From assembly GCA_050084515.1 (NCBI GenBank), contig CM114273.1:21018001-21082000 (forward strand): 64,000 bases of DNA, given 5' to 3'. Below the pieces are notes generated by a model. The model was not told where the DNA came from, did no database searches, and saw nothing but the letters and a program-made list of their open reading frames with translations. Every line of letters begins with the position of its first letter. Within the stretch, counting starts at the first letter, position 1. Below, in pieces: positions 10,859-22,778 of the stretch. Origin of the DNA: Blasia pusilla (taxonomy: Eukaryota > Marchantiophyta > Marchantiopsida > Blasiales). The position numbers and the translations under genes were made by a program.

Positions 10859-12417
10859 TACGGAACCTGGCCTGCCCCCCATCAGTCCCCTCTGGTGGGT
10901 CAATCTCAACTCCACCTCTCGATGGCTCGGTGCCTCTCGCAGCATCCCGAGTTACCACTGCGGCTGCCTCAACCTGGGCTGCACTACACATAAACCCCAT
11001 ACTAGCGAGATCCTCACCCGGGTCAGGGTAAGAGGTAGAAGCTTGAGCCACACTAGCTGCTCGCGGCTCCGTGCCTTCCCTGAGCTGCATCATCGTCATG
11101 GCAGCAATTCTTTGCTCCAACTAATCGAGAAGTGAGAGAAGTGCCAACTCTGGTGCTCCTACTCCATCTCTTGTGGCTAGTGGTGGTCCTCTACCACCAC
11201 ATCCAGGAAGAACTCCCCGACCTCCTCGAGGATCGTCCCCAGGCCCTCGGCCTACCTTTGGACGTGCCTCTCGGCAAAGGTCAAAACATCTATCCCTAGT
11301 TTGACCATATCTGTGGCAATAGTCACATTGGTGCTGTGGTGGGGCCATCCTCTGTGGCTCCTAAGCAATCGGAGGCGCTCGTGGTCCTCTCCCATACTGT
11401 GGGCAATCTCTCTGCCTATGGGCTCCTCCATACGTCCAACAAGACCACTTCGGTCCTTGCTCGGCAACATATGTAGGTACGGGTCGTTGCCTCATAGGCT
11501 CACGGTACCCAACCTACTCTCTGGGCACACCGGCCCGCTCCTGTGGTATTGGTGCTCGCTGTGGCACTTGTGGGGTCACCGTTGCTTGTGGACCCGTCGA
11601 CTCTCGAGAAAATCCAACGGTCACTACCTGCTCCTCACTCATGTTGAGCTCAATACGCTTAGACAACTCAAAGACCACCTTCAATGTGGGCTTCGCTGTG
11701 TGAATCAGCACCGCATCTCAGACTCTCCTCCGTAGTTCTCGGTCCAAAATCCCGTACCAATACTTGACTGACTGCATCTCAGTCACTCCTTACGTAGCAA
11801 TGATCAGCCTCCTCATGCGCATGATTGCCTCCCTCAGACTCTCACCCGACCGTCGCTCAAAATCCTGTAGACTCTTCAGCTTGTCGGTTTGTATGCCCTG
11901 GTAGCTCTTCTGCAACTGTGGGAAGAACTCCATTGTGGGGCTGAAGCTGGGTGGCCCTCTACCACCAGAGGTCTCTGCCACATCGCCTGTCTCACTACCC
12001 TCCTCTCCATCTAGTCTCCGGGCTGATGGTGTGGGTCTCTCTCCTCTCACAATCCCATCATATGCCTCGCGACCACTAGTGGACACATACCCTGGAGCCC
12101 AATACATCCTCCAGGCATCGATCTCTACTGAATAGTGATCAAAACTCCATGTAGTCATCCATCAGAGGACCCTCCAAGTGCTAGAACAACCCCTTCCATG
12201 CCATGAAAGGGTTGAACCGTGTTGGGGTCCGTATCTCTTGGAAGTCGCACCACGTGTTGAACTCTTGGATAAAATCATCTAAGTCGATGGTGCCCACTGC
12301 ACCCAAGAAACAACGCATGCCCCTATGGCCCATGTCGTCCATCTCCTGCCAAGTGATACTGCCTCCGTCTGCGACCTCGTCACTAGACCCGGTGTCTAGT
12401 GATGAAGATCCAGCCAC
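10859..12417 (-). pseudogene. gag remnant with two zinc knuckles (left copy)
   Basis: Blocks at 12181-12417, 11790-12158, 11514-11711, 11121-11348 and below share one reading with small frame breaks. The capsid-like part has FFPQLQKSYQGIQTDKLKSL and SLREAIMRMRRLIIAT. Downstream come a CWTC..AH....C knuckle (frame broken here, clear in the right copy) and CDYCHRYGQTRDRCF, where Gln replaces the usual His of CCHC in both copies. An Arg/Gly-rich tail follows. It would form the particle and bind RNA. No clear ATG is seen before 12417. Confidence 0.75.
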
Positions 12418-13687
12418 AACTGGATATCAAGGTAGATCCTCACTTGTAACCCCTCGTTATCTCAGTCCACTCCGTGTCACACCACTATTACTGCTCGCAC
12501 TACCCCGTTCTTCCGAACCCTAGAAGAACGCCGTGATGACAACCATGTCTCACCCGCTTAGGCACTCAGACTCATCGAGAGTCTCCCACACTTCTCACTA
12601 GCACTCCACCTATGCTAACGTCAATCCCGTGATGACACACCCGCCTCACATACACTCAACACTCGGGCTCACCATGAGCCTCCCAACTGACTCACCTAAC
12701 CTAGCGACACTCTCGAGTCATACATGCAACCCCTAGGCAGCAACCGTAGTATATCCACCAACATGCTATACATGAAAAGAATCTACACTCATCACCATCA
12801 TTGCACCCACCTAGCACGAGCTACTACCTGATACCCATCACTCTCAATCACACACAACAAGTGCGGGAAAAGCGACTCGAATGGGTAAGCTGATCACGCC
12901 CTCCAACCTACGCACCGTCAACACCCACTCCTCCATGTGGTACGGCAACCTCTACAACATGACACTCTTCTCGACCAACACATCGAACCTCTCGTCAGCA
13001 GATGCGGACTATCCGTTGGCATCAGTGCATGTGTCTCCAGCACTACCACTCCGTCAAAACACTCTCCACCACAATCGATGAAGAACTACCGAGTCAATCC
13101 CGAATCGATTCCTAATGATTGAAAAACTCCCATCGTGAATCCCATCCACGCTCGCAAATCACCAAATGCTAAAACAATCTCCCATTGCGTTTAGTCAGTG
13201 GGAGACTCGCCTCGTAGCTTGAGTCAACCTGGTCTGGCTCCACTCCTATCACGTACGCCTTGTCTGACTACGTCTACCTGACCTGACCACCTCTGACCTT
13301 GCCCGACCTCTCAACCACGTCTAACCCCCTCCTTACCACGTTACCTAAATGCGGCCGGGGGGTGGGCCATCTGCGCCTGTCGCAGCCTTTACTTGATAGC
13401 CCCCCGGCGGCTGCAAGCCCTAACTCTCCTTCTTGGTTTCTCCCGACATTCTCGCTATTAGACGACGTTACACCTGCTGTCACAACCTGCGCTACACTCC
13501 GTTGCTGTCCCCCATGAACCCGCACCAAAGAAATCTGCGAAAAATGGACATCACTTTCGCGCACGGCCTTTCGAACAGAAAAATGACCAACTCCCACAAC
13601 ACACGCATCTCCAGGGGCTCGTGACGAAGGCAATTCGCTTGCCTACTTGCAAACAACAAACTCCCACCAGCCCCTTAATCTCATGTA
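12418..13687 (-). other. Untranslated leader of the Ty3/gypsy element
   Basis: C-rich and without a supported frame on the element's strand. It lies between the 5' LTR and gag, where the primer-binding site would sit, but I could not match a tRNA 3' end next to the LTR edge at 13687. The right copy keeps the part up to 13349 and then jumps to the next element. Confidence 0.5.
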
Positions 13688-14172
13688 AAAATAAAGAGTA
13701 ATAAAAACGGTTACCTATATAAGAGAGGAAGATGGCTTTCCTAAGCCATCTTTCTCATGTTGGGCCATTGGAGCACCTCTCTTGTATGTGTGAGACAGGA
13801 CTAGGGTGCTTGCGTCCGAATTCCTTGATAGCACATGATGGACGAGGCTCGATATGCCGATGTAGATTGAGGAGTGGAGTTTTGGGCCGAGTGTGCCGTT
13901 TTTATTACTCTTTATTTTCTCTTCCCCTAAAAATAGCCACCCCCTTCGTAACCTACGCGCACATGTTACCAGGGGCGAGTGACCTCATCAACAAGTCACT
14001 CGGTTGTGAAAGACCTCAAGATGAAAGTTGTCAAAAATGGCGGTACTGACACAATGGACCTATCCTCAACCTCATCCGACACCATGGGACAAAGTTACAC
14101 TTAAGATAGTCCGCTGGCTCCTACGCCCTATCCACAATAGATCTCGGCCTATGGGCTACTCAGATGTGACAC
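13688..14172 (-). repeat. 5' LTR with an inverted promoter block (left copy)
   Basis: Ends look like TGT...ACA on the minus strand. The outer part (13919-14172) matches 45880-46138 in the same orientation. The inner part (about 13710-13897) matches the reverse complement of 45680-45870. That block includes TATATAAG, now on the plus strand at 13716-13723. The flipped block is bracketed by inverted copies of AATAAAGAGTAATAAAAACGG, the likely recombination sites. Confidence 0.75.
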
Positions 14173-16825
14173 TATCCATACTTGACGAGCATCTTCTACT
14201 TTCCTCAGGAATGGATTTTGGCAAAGTTTATTTCCCAAGAGGGGTAATCCACTCTCATTGGGAAATTAACAAGCCAAAACCATTCACTATCTCTAGTATG
14301 ACTAAACTCCCCTAAGATGACAAGTCTCTCATCTCCACACATACCACACTCTAGAATATCTTGAAGAATAGTCCATGGTCAATGTACTCTTCCAAGAGGG
14401 ATAATCCATTCTCATTGGAAGAGCAAGTAAGCCCAATGCCATCCACTCAAGAATAACAGGAAAACTAAAGAAATGAAGTAGAAGGTGATAAACTCATGAA
14501 AGTCCCTCCTTTTTTTATACTCACAAGGGATCCACAAAAGTACAAAATATGGTTTATCTTGTCTTGTGCCACATTGTTTCCTCTTAAGGTTTAGCCAATC
14601 ATATTTTAACACAAATAGATTACCTCTTATTTATTTCAAAATATTCTCCTTTACTCACTTCATATCTTCCAAACTACCCAAATATCCTGGCCATCAACCA
14701 AGATTACTTTTTATTTTCTTTCATTAATGCACCAACCCTATTATTTTACTTTTATAATCCCATATCTCATTTATTACCTCTTTTCATAAAGTTGGGCCTG
14801 CAGAAAAGAAGCACCATAAAGAGGTTTAAACATTAAAATTTTATTTTCCTAAGCTAATTCATTTAATACTAATAAAACTTTCTCTAATACTTAATGAGAG
14901 AGGAATTTACATAGTGGATGATTTTACTTTACAAAAATGGTGATACCAACGACCGGGGATGATTTAGGGTTTGACGATTTTTATCCTAAAAATCGTCTAG
15001 CTATGGCAGTTTGCAAAATTGGCCATAACTTACTGCTCGCAACTCCAAATCGCGAATCATTTATTCCACATCGTGCACAACTTCTCGACTTACGATGAAC
15101 TTAAATTTTTTTTATTCCATTGGATATTTCAACAAAAATTAAAGGGGAGTTTTGCAAAGCCCTTGAATCTGCTCTCCTACACAAATTTCAGCTACGTTGA
15201 TTTCTCCCAACGAAAATTGAAAACCTATGAGAACATCAATCAGCAAGCTACTTAGTGCTCTCGCATTGGCATGGAGGAATCCGCCCCCATACTCAATCTT
15301 TAATGAAAATTGGGCAGCACTTCCGCGCGCCACCATCTTGTACGAACAATTGAAAAAGAAAATAGCAAAATCAAGCAGCTCTTGCTCCGTTGAGCATTCC
15401 CATGAGCTGCTGTGTGGGAAACATGGTCTCCAACTTGCACCAATAGCGAGTGACTAGCAAGCTCCTCCATTGAAGCTCGCTCACTCCGTCATTCTCTCTT
15501 TGTAAATCGATCAAATCTCTACATCAACAAGCTCTCACATGGTGTGTGATGTACAAGAGTTTCTATTTTACAGTCGTTTTAATAAGTTCGATCCCCAAGA
15601 GGATCATTGTTTGATGAAAAGAGAGTTCGGAATTACAATTCTGTTGTAATAGTTATATTTAAATGTGTATAAGTTATATTCAATGTCTTATCAATATCTG
15701 CTGATCTTTCTTAGTACCAAAGGATCTTTTCTCGATTCTCTCTAGTGGAATTGATAGCATGTTGAGGTAGATTTTCCTCTCGACATCAAGAAACCTCACA
15801 GAGACCTCAACATGAAAGTTGGGTTCTCCTACTTTCGAAACTCAATCCATCTCGGCAGGCTACTCTCTGTCAAACAGATTTCCTACAACTCATGTTGATT
15901 ATTTCATTGATGAGAAAGGTTTGTTTGATTCACTGTTCACTCTGCAGACCCAAAAAGAATACTCAGACATAAGCATCGCACATCAGAATGAAGGAATGAT
16001 TGCTTTACTACTCCATCAAGAATGAGAAAGCTTCAAAGTGTATACAAGCTCGAGAGGGTACTACTCCCTTGCTCGCACCATTCCTACAGCATAAGGACTT
16101 CAGTAGAGAATGATGATTATGGCTTCTATCTTGCTTCTTAAATACTCGTTGGAGTAGGAATGATCCAAAGATTCGAAGCATTCCTTATGAAGCTAGTGTC
16201 TCTTCACTATTTCTAACTACCTAGATCTATGGTTCTCTTAGTTTTTTCCTACGATCCCTATGAATCCGCGGTACAAAATTGTCCTAACTACAAATTTGAT
16301 ACAGAGGGTCGCGTCCTTTCCTAGTCTAACTGTTCTAACACGCGTCTCTTGAAATCACAATCATTCTTAGCTTCGCTTCACTGGACTTCATGAGGAAAAA
16401 GTACTCCATGCTTCGTTCTTATTTCAGGTGCTTCATGCTTCGCACAAGAGTGAAGTACTTTTTCTCCTTTTCTTCCTGCTTCGTTATGCTTCGTTATATA
16501 GCAAAGCACTTTGTAGAGAAAGCTTCGTTGAGCTTCGCTCAGCTTCGTTCTGAGTCTTGAGACTTCGTTATTGCATTTTCCTCTCCTGTAAGGCAAATCC
16601 TTGATCTTCGATCTCTCTGCCTTATCCCAGGAGCTTCGTGATTCACTTTAATTTTACTCATTCTTCCTCATAATAATAAATAATCATAATCAAAATCATA
16701 ATGTACAAGAGTCTTCGTTGAATAAAAAGATATATTCTTCAAGAGTACAAAATTGTGGGTATCACATACCCCCTCCCTCAAATGTGAGCTGCCCCGGCGA
16801 ACACTTCATGATGTGGGGGGTTGGT
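14173..16825. other. AT-rich stretch without a recognised gene
   Basis: Absent from the right copy, which joins the equivalents of 13349 and 16826 directly. It contains a ~150-bp direct repeat around CCAAGAGGG.TAATCCA (14238 and 14391), AT-rich filler, and the CTTCG-rich block at 16378-16600. Small open frames here have no recognisable domain. Confidence 0.5.
16378..16600. repeat. CTTCG/GCTTCGTT-rich irregular repeat
   Basis: The motif GCTTCGTT and variants recur about ten times over 220 bp. The reverse complement (AACGAAGC) is reminiscent of the GCGAAGC-rich bases at 63715-63780 in the LTR-like end of the window, but I could not align the two beyond this motif. Confidence 0.5.
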
Positions 16826-18550
16826 ATTCTGACAGGAGAGAGTAAGAGAGGAGAGGAAGAGAGGAAGAGAGGAGAGTCTCTCTTAAAAAAAAAAGGCCAA
16901 ATCTGCCTCCTCTCTTCAAAATTTTTTGACATGTTTGAAATTTTTGTTTGCTTTAAAATTCAGGAAATCTTTAGAAGAGAGTATTTAGTGGTCCACATTT
17001 GGCCCTAAAAAAACCTCCTCTTTCTTGGGGGCGAGAAAAAAGGAGACATCATAAGACCACCCTAAACATTTTTCCATCACTCTCCATGTGAGCCTAAGTT
17101 TCTTAACATTCCATGTCTCGGTCAACAAAAAGCAGTGCCCTTGGTATTTTTGTTGGATAACCACCCGGATGGGTACCTCTCTTTTTGCAGGGATTGTTGC
17201 CTGCATCATGGCCTCCCCTAAATTGCCCCATAACCAACTTTCTGTCGGTTATGAATGGTGTCTGCTCAAGACCAACTTTCTGAAATGTGAACAAATCAGA
17301 TCCTAAGGCTGAGAAACCGAGAAACTGCACCCCTCCCAACCCGTAAGAAAGCTCACCATAAGAAAGGAAAAGATTTTTAGAAGTGATTTTCTTCCACCCG
17401 CACCCTGACGATCTAACGGGTTGGGAATCCGAAATGGCAATCCGGCGGTAGTAGGAATCTGCACATCTTAGACAAGAAAAGAAGCCTACAACTGGTTGGA
17501 CGAATGAAGGGGAACGAGCCAAAAGTCAAGAAGCCCGCCACAATGCGTCAGAAGTTGGTCTCACCGGGATAGAGTCCGATCACTCAAGCAGTCAAACTAT
17601 CGGAATCCGACAGGTTGCTTGGAAATGGTTAAAAAGTTGCAGTGGGCAAAAAGCAAAAAGTCAGAATCATACGGGTTGCAGAATTGTAATTCTGAGTAGC
17701 TAAAAGAACACAATCCACAAGTCCAAAAACATATTCCAACAAACTTTTACAAACACCATTATGGGTTGAAAAAATCTCATCGTTTATTACCTCCGAAGGA
17801 ACCTCGGAAATGTACATTTCACCTAGTCTATGATTTCTTTAGCCTCGTCATCTACAAATTTACTCCTAACTCTCCTCGTTGACAGTACCAAAGGAATGTC
17901 CTGGGATTCAAGTGGGTCCTCTGGCCGATTGTAGACGGGGATCGAAAATGTTGGCGAATTCGAGAGCCTTGGCCCCCCCCCTAGGTACACCATAACGGTC
18001 CCATGTAACGTGTCTCGAGTCCCACCGCCTTCCTCGGTAGTATACCTTGTACGCTCTGCAATGTGACACCCATCCAGTATCAATATCTACTTCGTCCCCG
18101 GTAATATCACTATGGCAACCGCACAGGTAGAAGGAATCCAACACGTCTGAGAGAAGAAAAGAAGCCTACGCCTGCCTTTACGAGTTGAGGGGAAGGTGCC
18201 AAGTGAAGAAGCCCGCCAGACTGCCTCTTAAGTTGGACCAACAGGGAAAGGGTCCGATCGGCAACTGTCGGAATCGACAGTTGCCTGGAGGTGGTAAAAA
18301 GGGTGCAGTGGTCAAAAAGCAAAAAGTTGCAAGGAGGAGAAATCCAACGGGTTGCAGTGGTCATAAAGTGAAAGTTGCAAGCAGGAGAAATCCGACGGGT
18401 TGCAAAGTAGAAGTCCGTGGAGTACATAGACGATCACATTCGAAAAAGACAAAAATGATCAGCAAACATTTACAAGCACCACCATCGATCGAAAAAATCT
18501 TACGCTTTATATCATCTGAAAAAGCTCTGAATCAGTACATTTGATCTATT
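16826..18550. other. Non-coding left flank of the two-gene transposon
   Basis: Starts with GAGAGG-type purine repeats (16838-16880), matching 54263 onward in the right copy. Degenerate single palindrome sites occur near 17605, 17665, 18270, 18345 and 18390. No convincing reading frame. The right copy keeps about 17773 equivalents, then jumps into the hairpin duplication. Confidence 0.5.
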
Positions 18551-19128
18551 CTATGAAATATTTTGCCTCATTATCAAAAACTCCCTACTCCAAACGCTGC
18601 AGTCAAGCTGGTCGTTGAGTTCTTTGAACTCACTCGTCATCGTCGAGAGCTCTTGCAAAATCACTTTCGGCCTTGCCCTCCCGATTTTGGGAATCGTTGG
18701 AAGTGACGATGGAGTCACTACCAAGGGTGGCTCTGGAACCGGAGCTCCCGGCGGTGGAGAGTTGTACGCCCCAATGAGCCTTTCAGATTCGCCTTTGCCT
18801 CCTTGCAAAGGTCAAACATTCTGCCTTCCTCGAGGCGAGAATGTTCCTACCACTCTGCCAGCGCCTTTGATACTTGCCCTGAAAGTCCCACTAAGTCGAA
18901 CACCAAGTCACCCGGCCTTCAGAGCTCGATGAGCGTTTGCATCGGTGGCGACTTTTCCCTTCCTCCCGAGTGGGGGTAAGTCTTGTCTTGCATGTAAATT
19001 CCCGGGGGGGATTTGTACAAACTATCTAAGCTATACCCATCTGAGCATGGATCCACAGGATCCTGGATCTTGAACACCTGGAAATTGTGCTCGGGCCGAA
19101 CGAAGCAAAAGAGCGAGGAGTGGTCCAT
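18551..19128 (-). pseudogene. 3' exon(s) of the leftward transposon gene
   Basis: Two adjoining coding blocks (18919-19128 and 18551-18808) joined by readable sequence with stops. The first contains PEHNFQVFKIQDPVDPCSDG; the second is Pro-rich, then has LQELSTMTSEFKELNDQL. No domain recognised. It sits downstream of an intron-like segment with palindromes, so it is probably the last part of the leftward gene. A fragment of it (from DPCSDGYSLDSLY) recurs inverted at 28357-28486. Confidence 0.4.
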
Positions 19129-19204
19129 CTCAAATCAACACGTTGGAAACAATGTCGAAACTAAAGAAGTCGCCTTGAAAACATTTTCAATAACTGACTT
19201 TGGA

Positions 19205-19575
19205 TCAACCTGTCGGAGTCCGACGGGTTGTTTTATCCCGGACCAACCCGCCGGAACCCGACGGGTTGCAGTTGCTTTTGGGTTTTCCCAGTTGATTTTG
19301 GTTTTTGGATGCAACCCGTTGGAAGGCGACGGGTTCGCCTAGAGCAGCCCATGCTCGCTGAGAGCAACCCGCCGCTATCGGACCGGTTGCATCCAAAACC
19401 AAAATCAACGGGAAAACCCAGTAATCGCAACCCGCCGAGTTCGTTCGGTTGTACACCGCGGTTTTCCTCAGTATGTGGGAAAGATGCAACCCGTCGGAAA
19501 CCAGCGGGTTGCTCTCACCGAGCATGGCTGCTCTAAAGCCAAGACAACCCGCCGCCTTCCGACGGGTTGCTCCTG
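19205..19575. repeat. Palindrome array (a), seven sites
   Basis: Sites at about 19206, 19243, 19310, 19364, 19428, 19487 and 19543, spaced 37-67 bp. This is the most degenerate array; several arms carry CCGCCG instead of CCGTCG. It lies in a probable intron of the leftward gene: a GTAAGG donor is at 19654 on the minus strand, and the next coding block begins near 19128. Confidence 0.85.
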
Positions 19576-19654
19576 CATAAAAAACCCCAGATTGACTCTC
19601 ATTATACACATCATTAAAATATAATTGAAATTATAGTACAGAATTGAGCCTTAC

Positions 19655-21675
19655 TCGAATCGACTGCGTCGCGGATCGGAGTGGGTACTCGTTTTTATGA
19701 TCCACGACAGCCGTCCTCCACTTTAGCGACCTCTTGACGCTTTGGAGGTTGAAGAGCTTGTCCTCGCTCCCCCTCCAACACCAAGAAGCGCCCCTGTCAC
19801 TCGGATAGGCGTCGCAAAGGAGAACAAAAGTGCAATCTGGTCATAAGTGAGCGGCACATTCCACTCAGGTACCTCGTCCGACGGATTCTCGCCCCAAAGT
19901 CGCAACCCCGAGGGTAGATCGGCGATCAAGAGATCCACCGCAGATTCTTCGACCACTCCATTCACCGTCCAGGCAGCGTGCCCGTTTCGTTGGAGCTTCC
20001 GTCCCAGCGTTGTCAATTTTTCGATGGCTGGTGTCAATGCTTGAGAACTGAAGCTCTTCAGCTCATCCAGTAAAGGAGTGAACTGAAGGATGACGCTTGT
20101 CCGGGTCGTTGTTTGTCTGTGTCTTCCCAAGGATGATGGGTTGTATTCTCCTTGGGACAACCCGGGCACCTCTCGCTTCCGCTTCTCCCTAGCCTGGGGA
20201 CGGCTTGTCGGGGTTTCTATGACCTCGGATTCTGGTGGCGTTTTTTTCGCCGAGGACCTGGTCCGACCCTCTCTCCCCGCTCGTCCGGACGATTCCGCCT
20301 CTGGCCTTGAATCTTCAGCCTCTCTTTGGGAAGACTCGGCCTCTGAATTTTCCCCTCCCCTTGCCTTGCCTTTGAGACCCGCTGTGGATTTGTCTTTGGC
20401 TGTGCGGACCTTGGAAGCCAACTCAACTGTCTCGTGGGCCTGCTCTTGTGCATCTCCTCCGAAGAAGTCTTCAGGCAGGACGAAATTGGGGATGTCGTCT
20501 TGTCCTGAGGCCACTGCATCATGAAGCACTCGTAAGTCCTTATCCGTGATGTCTTCAGGGTCGTTGAAGTCGAGCCAAATGGGGCAATTCTCCACCTCCC
20601 AATCGGACATGTGCTGCCCCATCTTCACGTCGTACATGGAGAATGTCTCTGCATCCGGCGGCGAAGCCCACAATTTCAAGGCTATCGGTAATTTTCCCCA
20701 CGTACCTGCGTTCTTACACTGGACGAGGTACCTGAAGACCATCCGTTGGGCAGCTTTTAGTCGAACAGAATCGGCCGTCTGCTCATGTAGATCTCGCTTC
20801 TTCTTCGCTTGATCCCGTTTGTTCCCCTCTACTTCTTCGTCAAGCTCTGCCTGAGGGAGGACGCAAACCTTGAACATGGTCTTGAATCCTGGGTTTTTGG
20901 TTGGCTTGTCCCGGATGTCGTCGAGCCAAACCTCGAAATCTCCAGAACTTTCAAGGTTTGCTTCCGGCGGAATGGGCTCTAATCTTCTGAGCTCCGCTTG
21001 CAGACCGTCCAGCACGGACTTCCCGATTACCCGCAACGCGTCCCAGAACGACCATTCGCGTAGCCAATGCGAGATCACTGGATCGGACACACCCGGAGGA
21101 TGGTGTGCCGCCCTCTTCTAGGCCTCTAAGCCCTCGAGACTGATTTTCATCAGTCGTATCCTCCTGAACTCGCTTATCCTGGATAATGCAAACCGATGCA
21201 CGCGATCCAGCGACACTTTCTCCCCAATCCGACCATGCGGATCTTCATCCCTCTTCCGCTGGCGCTTGATAATCGCCTTCAGCTCCTTGTAGAACTCCGG
21301 ACCAAGTTCGGGGTTGAGAATGCTGATGTATCGCTGCATCTTGCTCGCCGTGTATTTCGTTGCAGCAGATACTGCAGCTTGGATGAATTTGGCGCGCTCA
21401 GACGCAGACACCTTCTCCCTCCGCTCCAGCTCCAGTGCAGCGCTTTTCTTCGCGGCATGTATCTTCGACTAGCAAAGGATGGTTACGGCTGCATCTTGAG
21501 AAATAAACTTGTTTGACCAAGTTTTCTTCTTAATCTGAGCACCCTTTGCAAGCATGTGATTGACGAGGGCATCGACCAAGAACCCCCTGTACTCTCCCGG
21601 GTGCGTCGTAAGCACCTTCCTCACCCGATCGCGATCCCCGATCGGTGGTGGGTGACATTCCCCTCCGATACATTC
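19655..21675 (-). pseudogene. Leftward transposon gene, large exon of unknown function (left copy)
   Basis: Continues the ParB-like exon after a 1.1-kb intron (acceptor CAG before 21675). Coding blocks: 21469-21675, 21118-21411 and the long 19723-21090. The early part has LTTHPGEYRGFLVDALVNHML and a Lys/Arg-rich helix. The middle includes WSFWDALRVIGKSVLDGLQAEL and FEVWLDDIRDK. The last third is Ser/Glu/Arg-rich and probably disordered. I recognise no catalytic motif. Relative to the right copy there is a one-base deletion near 21640, in-frame TAGs at about 21468 and 21120, and an early stop at 19723. Conservation in two copies shows this is a real coding region. Confidence 0.65.
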
Positions 21676-22778
21676 CTGCACATCCAAACTCAACCCGTCA
21701 GGAAATTACATGGGTTCCTGCAACCCGTCGGACTCTAACGGGTCGTCACAGCTCAAGGTCGGATTCTAGCAACGAGCTAAATGATGCAACTCGTCGGAGT
21801 CCGACGGATTGCATTTAGATTTGCTAATGCCTGGTAAGCAAACCGTCGGAGTCCGACGGGTTGCTCAATAGGCCGCCTTGTGAGGGTGTTTTTTTAAGAA
21901 TGCAACTCGTCGGACTCCGATGAGTTGCTCGAGTGACTGCAGGTTTAGAAGGTTTTTTCCCCAAAGCAACCCGTCGGAGTCCGACAGGTTGCTTGCCTCG
22001 AAGCTATTTTTCCCCAAATCAACCCGTTGGAGTCCGAGGGGTTGATTTCGGCCAAAAATAGTTTCGACGGGTTGTCACAACTCAAGGTCGGATTCTAGCA
22101 ACGAGCTAAATGATGCAACCCGTCAGAGTCGGACGGATTGCATTCAGATTTGCTAATGCCTGGTAAGCAAACCGTCGGAGTCCGACGGGTTGCTCGATAG
22201 GCCGCCTTGTGAGGGTGTTTTTTTAAGAGTGCAACTCGTCGGACTCCAACGGGTTGATTTCAGCCAGAAACAGTTTCGAGGCAAGCAACCCGTCGGACTC
22301 CGACGGGTTGCTTTGGGGAAAAAACCTTCTAAACCTGCAGTCACTCGAACAACTCGTCGGAGTCCGACGAGTTGCATTCTTCAAAAAACATCCTCACAAG
22401 GCGGCGTGTCGAGCAACCCGTCGGACTCCGACGGGTTGCTTTGGGGAAAAAACCTTCTAAACCTGCAGTCACTCGAACAACTCGTCGGAGTCCGACGAGT
22501 TGCATTCTTCAAAAAACATCCTCACAAGGCGGCCTGTCGAGCAACCCGTCGGACTCCGACGGTTTGCTTTGGGCCAAAAACTAGTTAAATCTATGTTCAA
22601 TCAAACAAGTCGTCGGAGTCCGACGAGTTGCAATCTTAAAAAAACATCCGAAAAAGCATGCAGTCCAGCAACCCGTTGGAGTCCGACGAGTTGCTTCGGC
22701 AAAAACAAACCTAACCCATTCATCAATCGAGCAACTTGTCGGAGTCCGACGAGTTGCGAAAGTGTTAAAGATACTCAC
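21676..22778. repeat. Palindrome array (b), about 17 sites filling an intron
   Basis: The minus-strand donor GTGAGT (22773-22778) and acceptor GTGCAG (ending 21676) bound a 1,103-bp intron that keeps the frame in the right copy. Sites at about 21690, 21717, 21785, 21838, 21902, 21963, 22018, 22117, 22170, 22231, 22283, 22352, 22411, 22479, 22540, 22605, 22670 and 22733. Arms are CAACCCGTCGGA or the covarying CAACTCGTCGGA. Spacers of 35-45 bp recur in both orientations. Confidence 0.9.

Larger units (their letters stand above)
5447..14172 (-). mobile_element. Ty3/gypsy LTR retrotransposon with DNA methyltransferase (left copy)
   Basis: All coding parts lie on the minus strand. From 5' (high coordinate) to 3': LTR, ~1.2-kb leader, gag with zinc knuckles, aspartic protease, C5 DNA methyltransferase, reverse transcriptase, RNase H, integrase, truncated 3' end. 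This order places it in Ty3/gypsy (integrase after RNase H). The extra methyltransferase between protease and reverse transcriptase is exceptional. Frames are broken by many stops and small indels. A deletion relative to the right copy removed the end of the integrase tail, the PHD finger and the adjoining part of the 3' LTR (junction about 5580). Confidence 0.85.
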
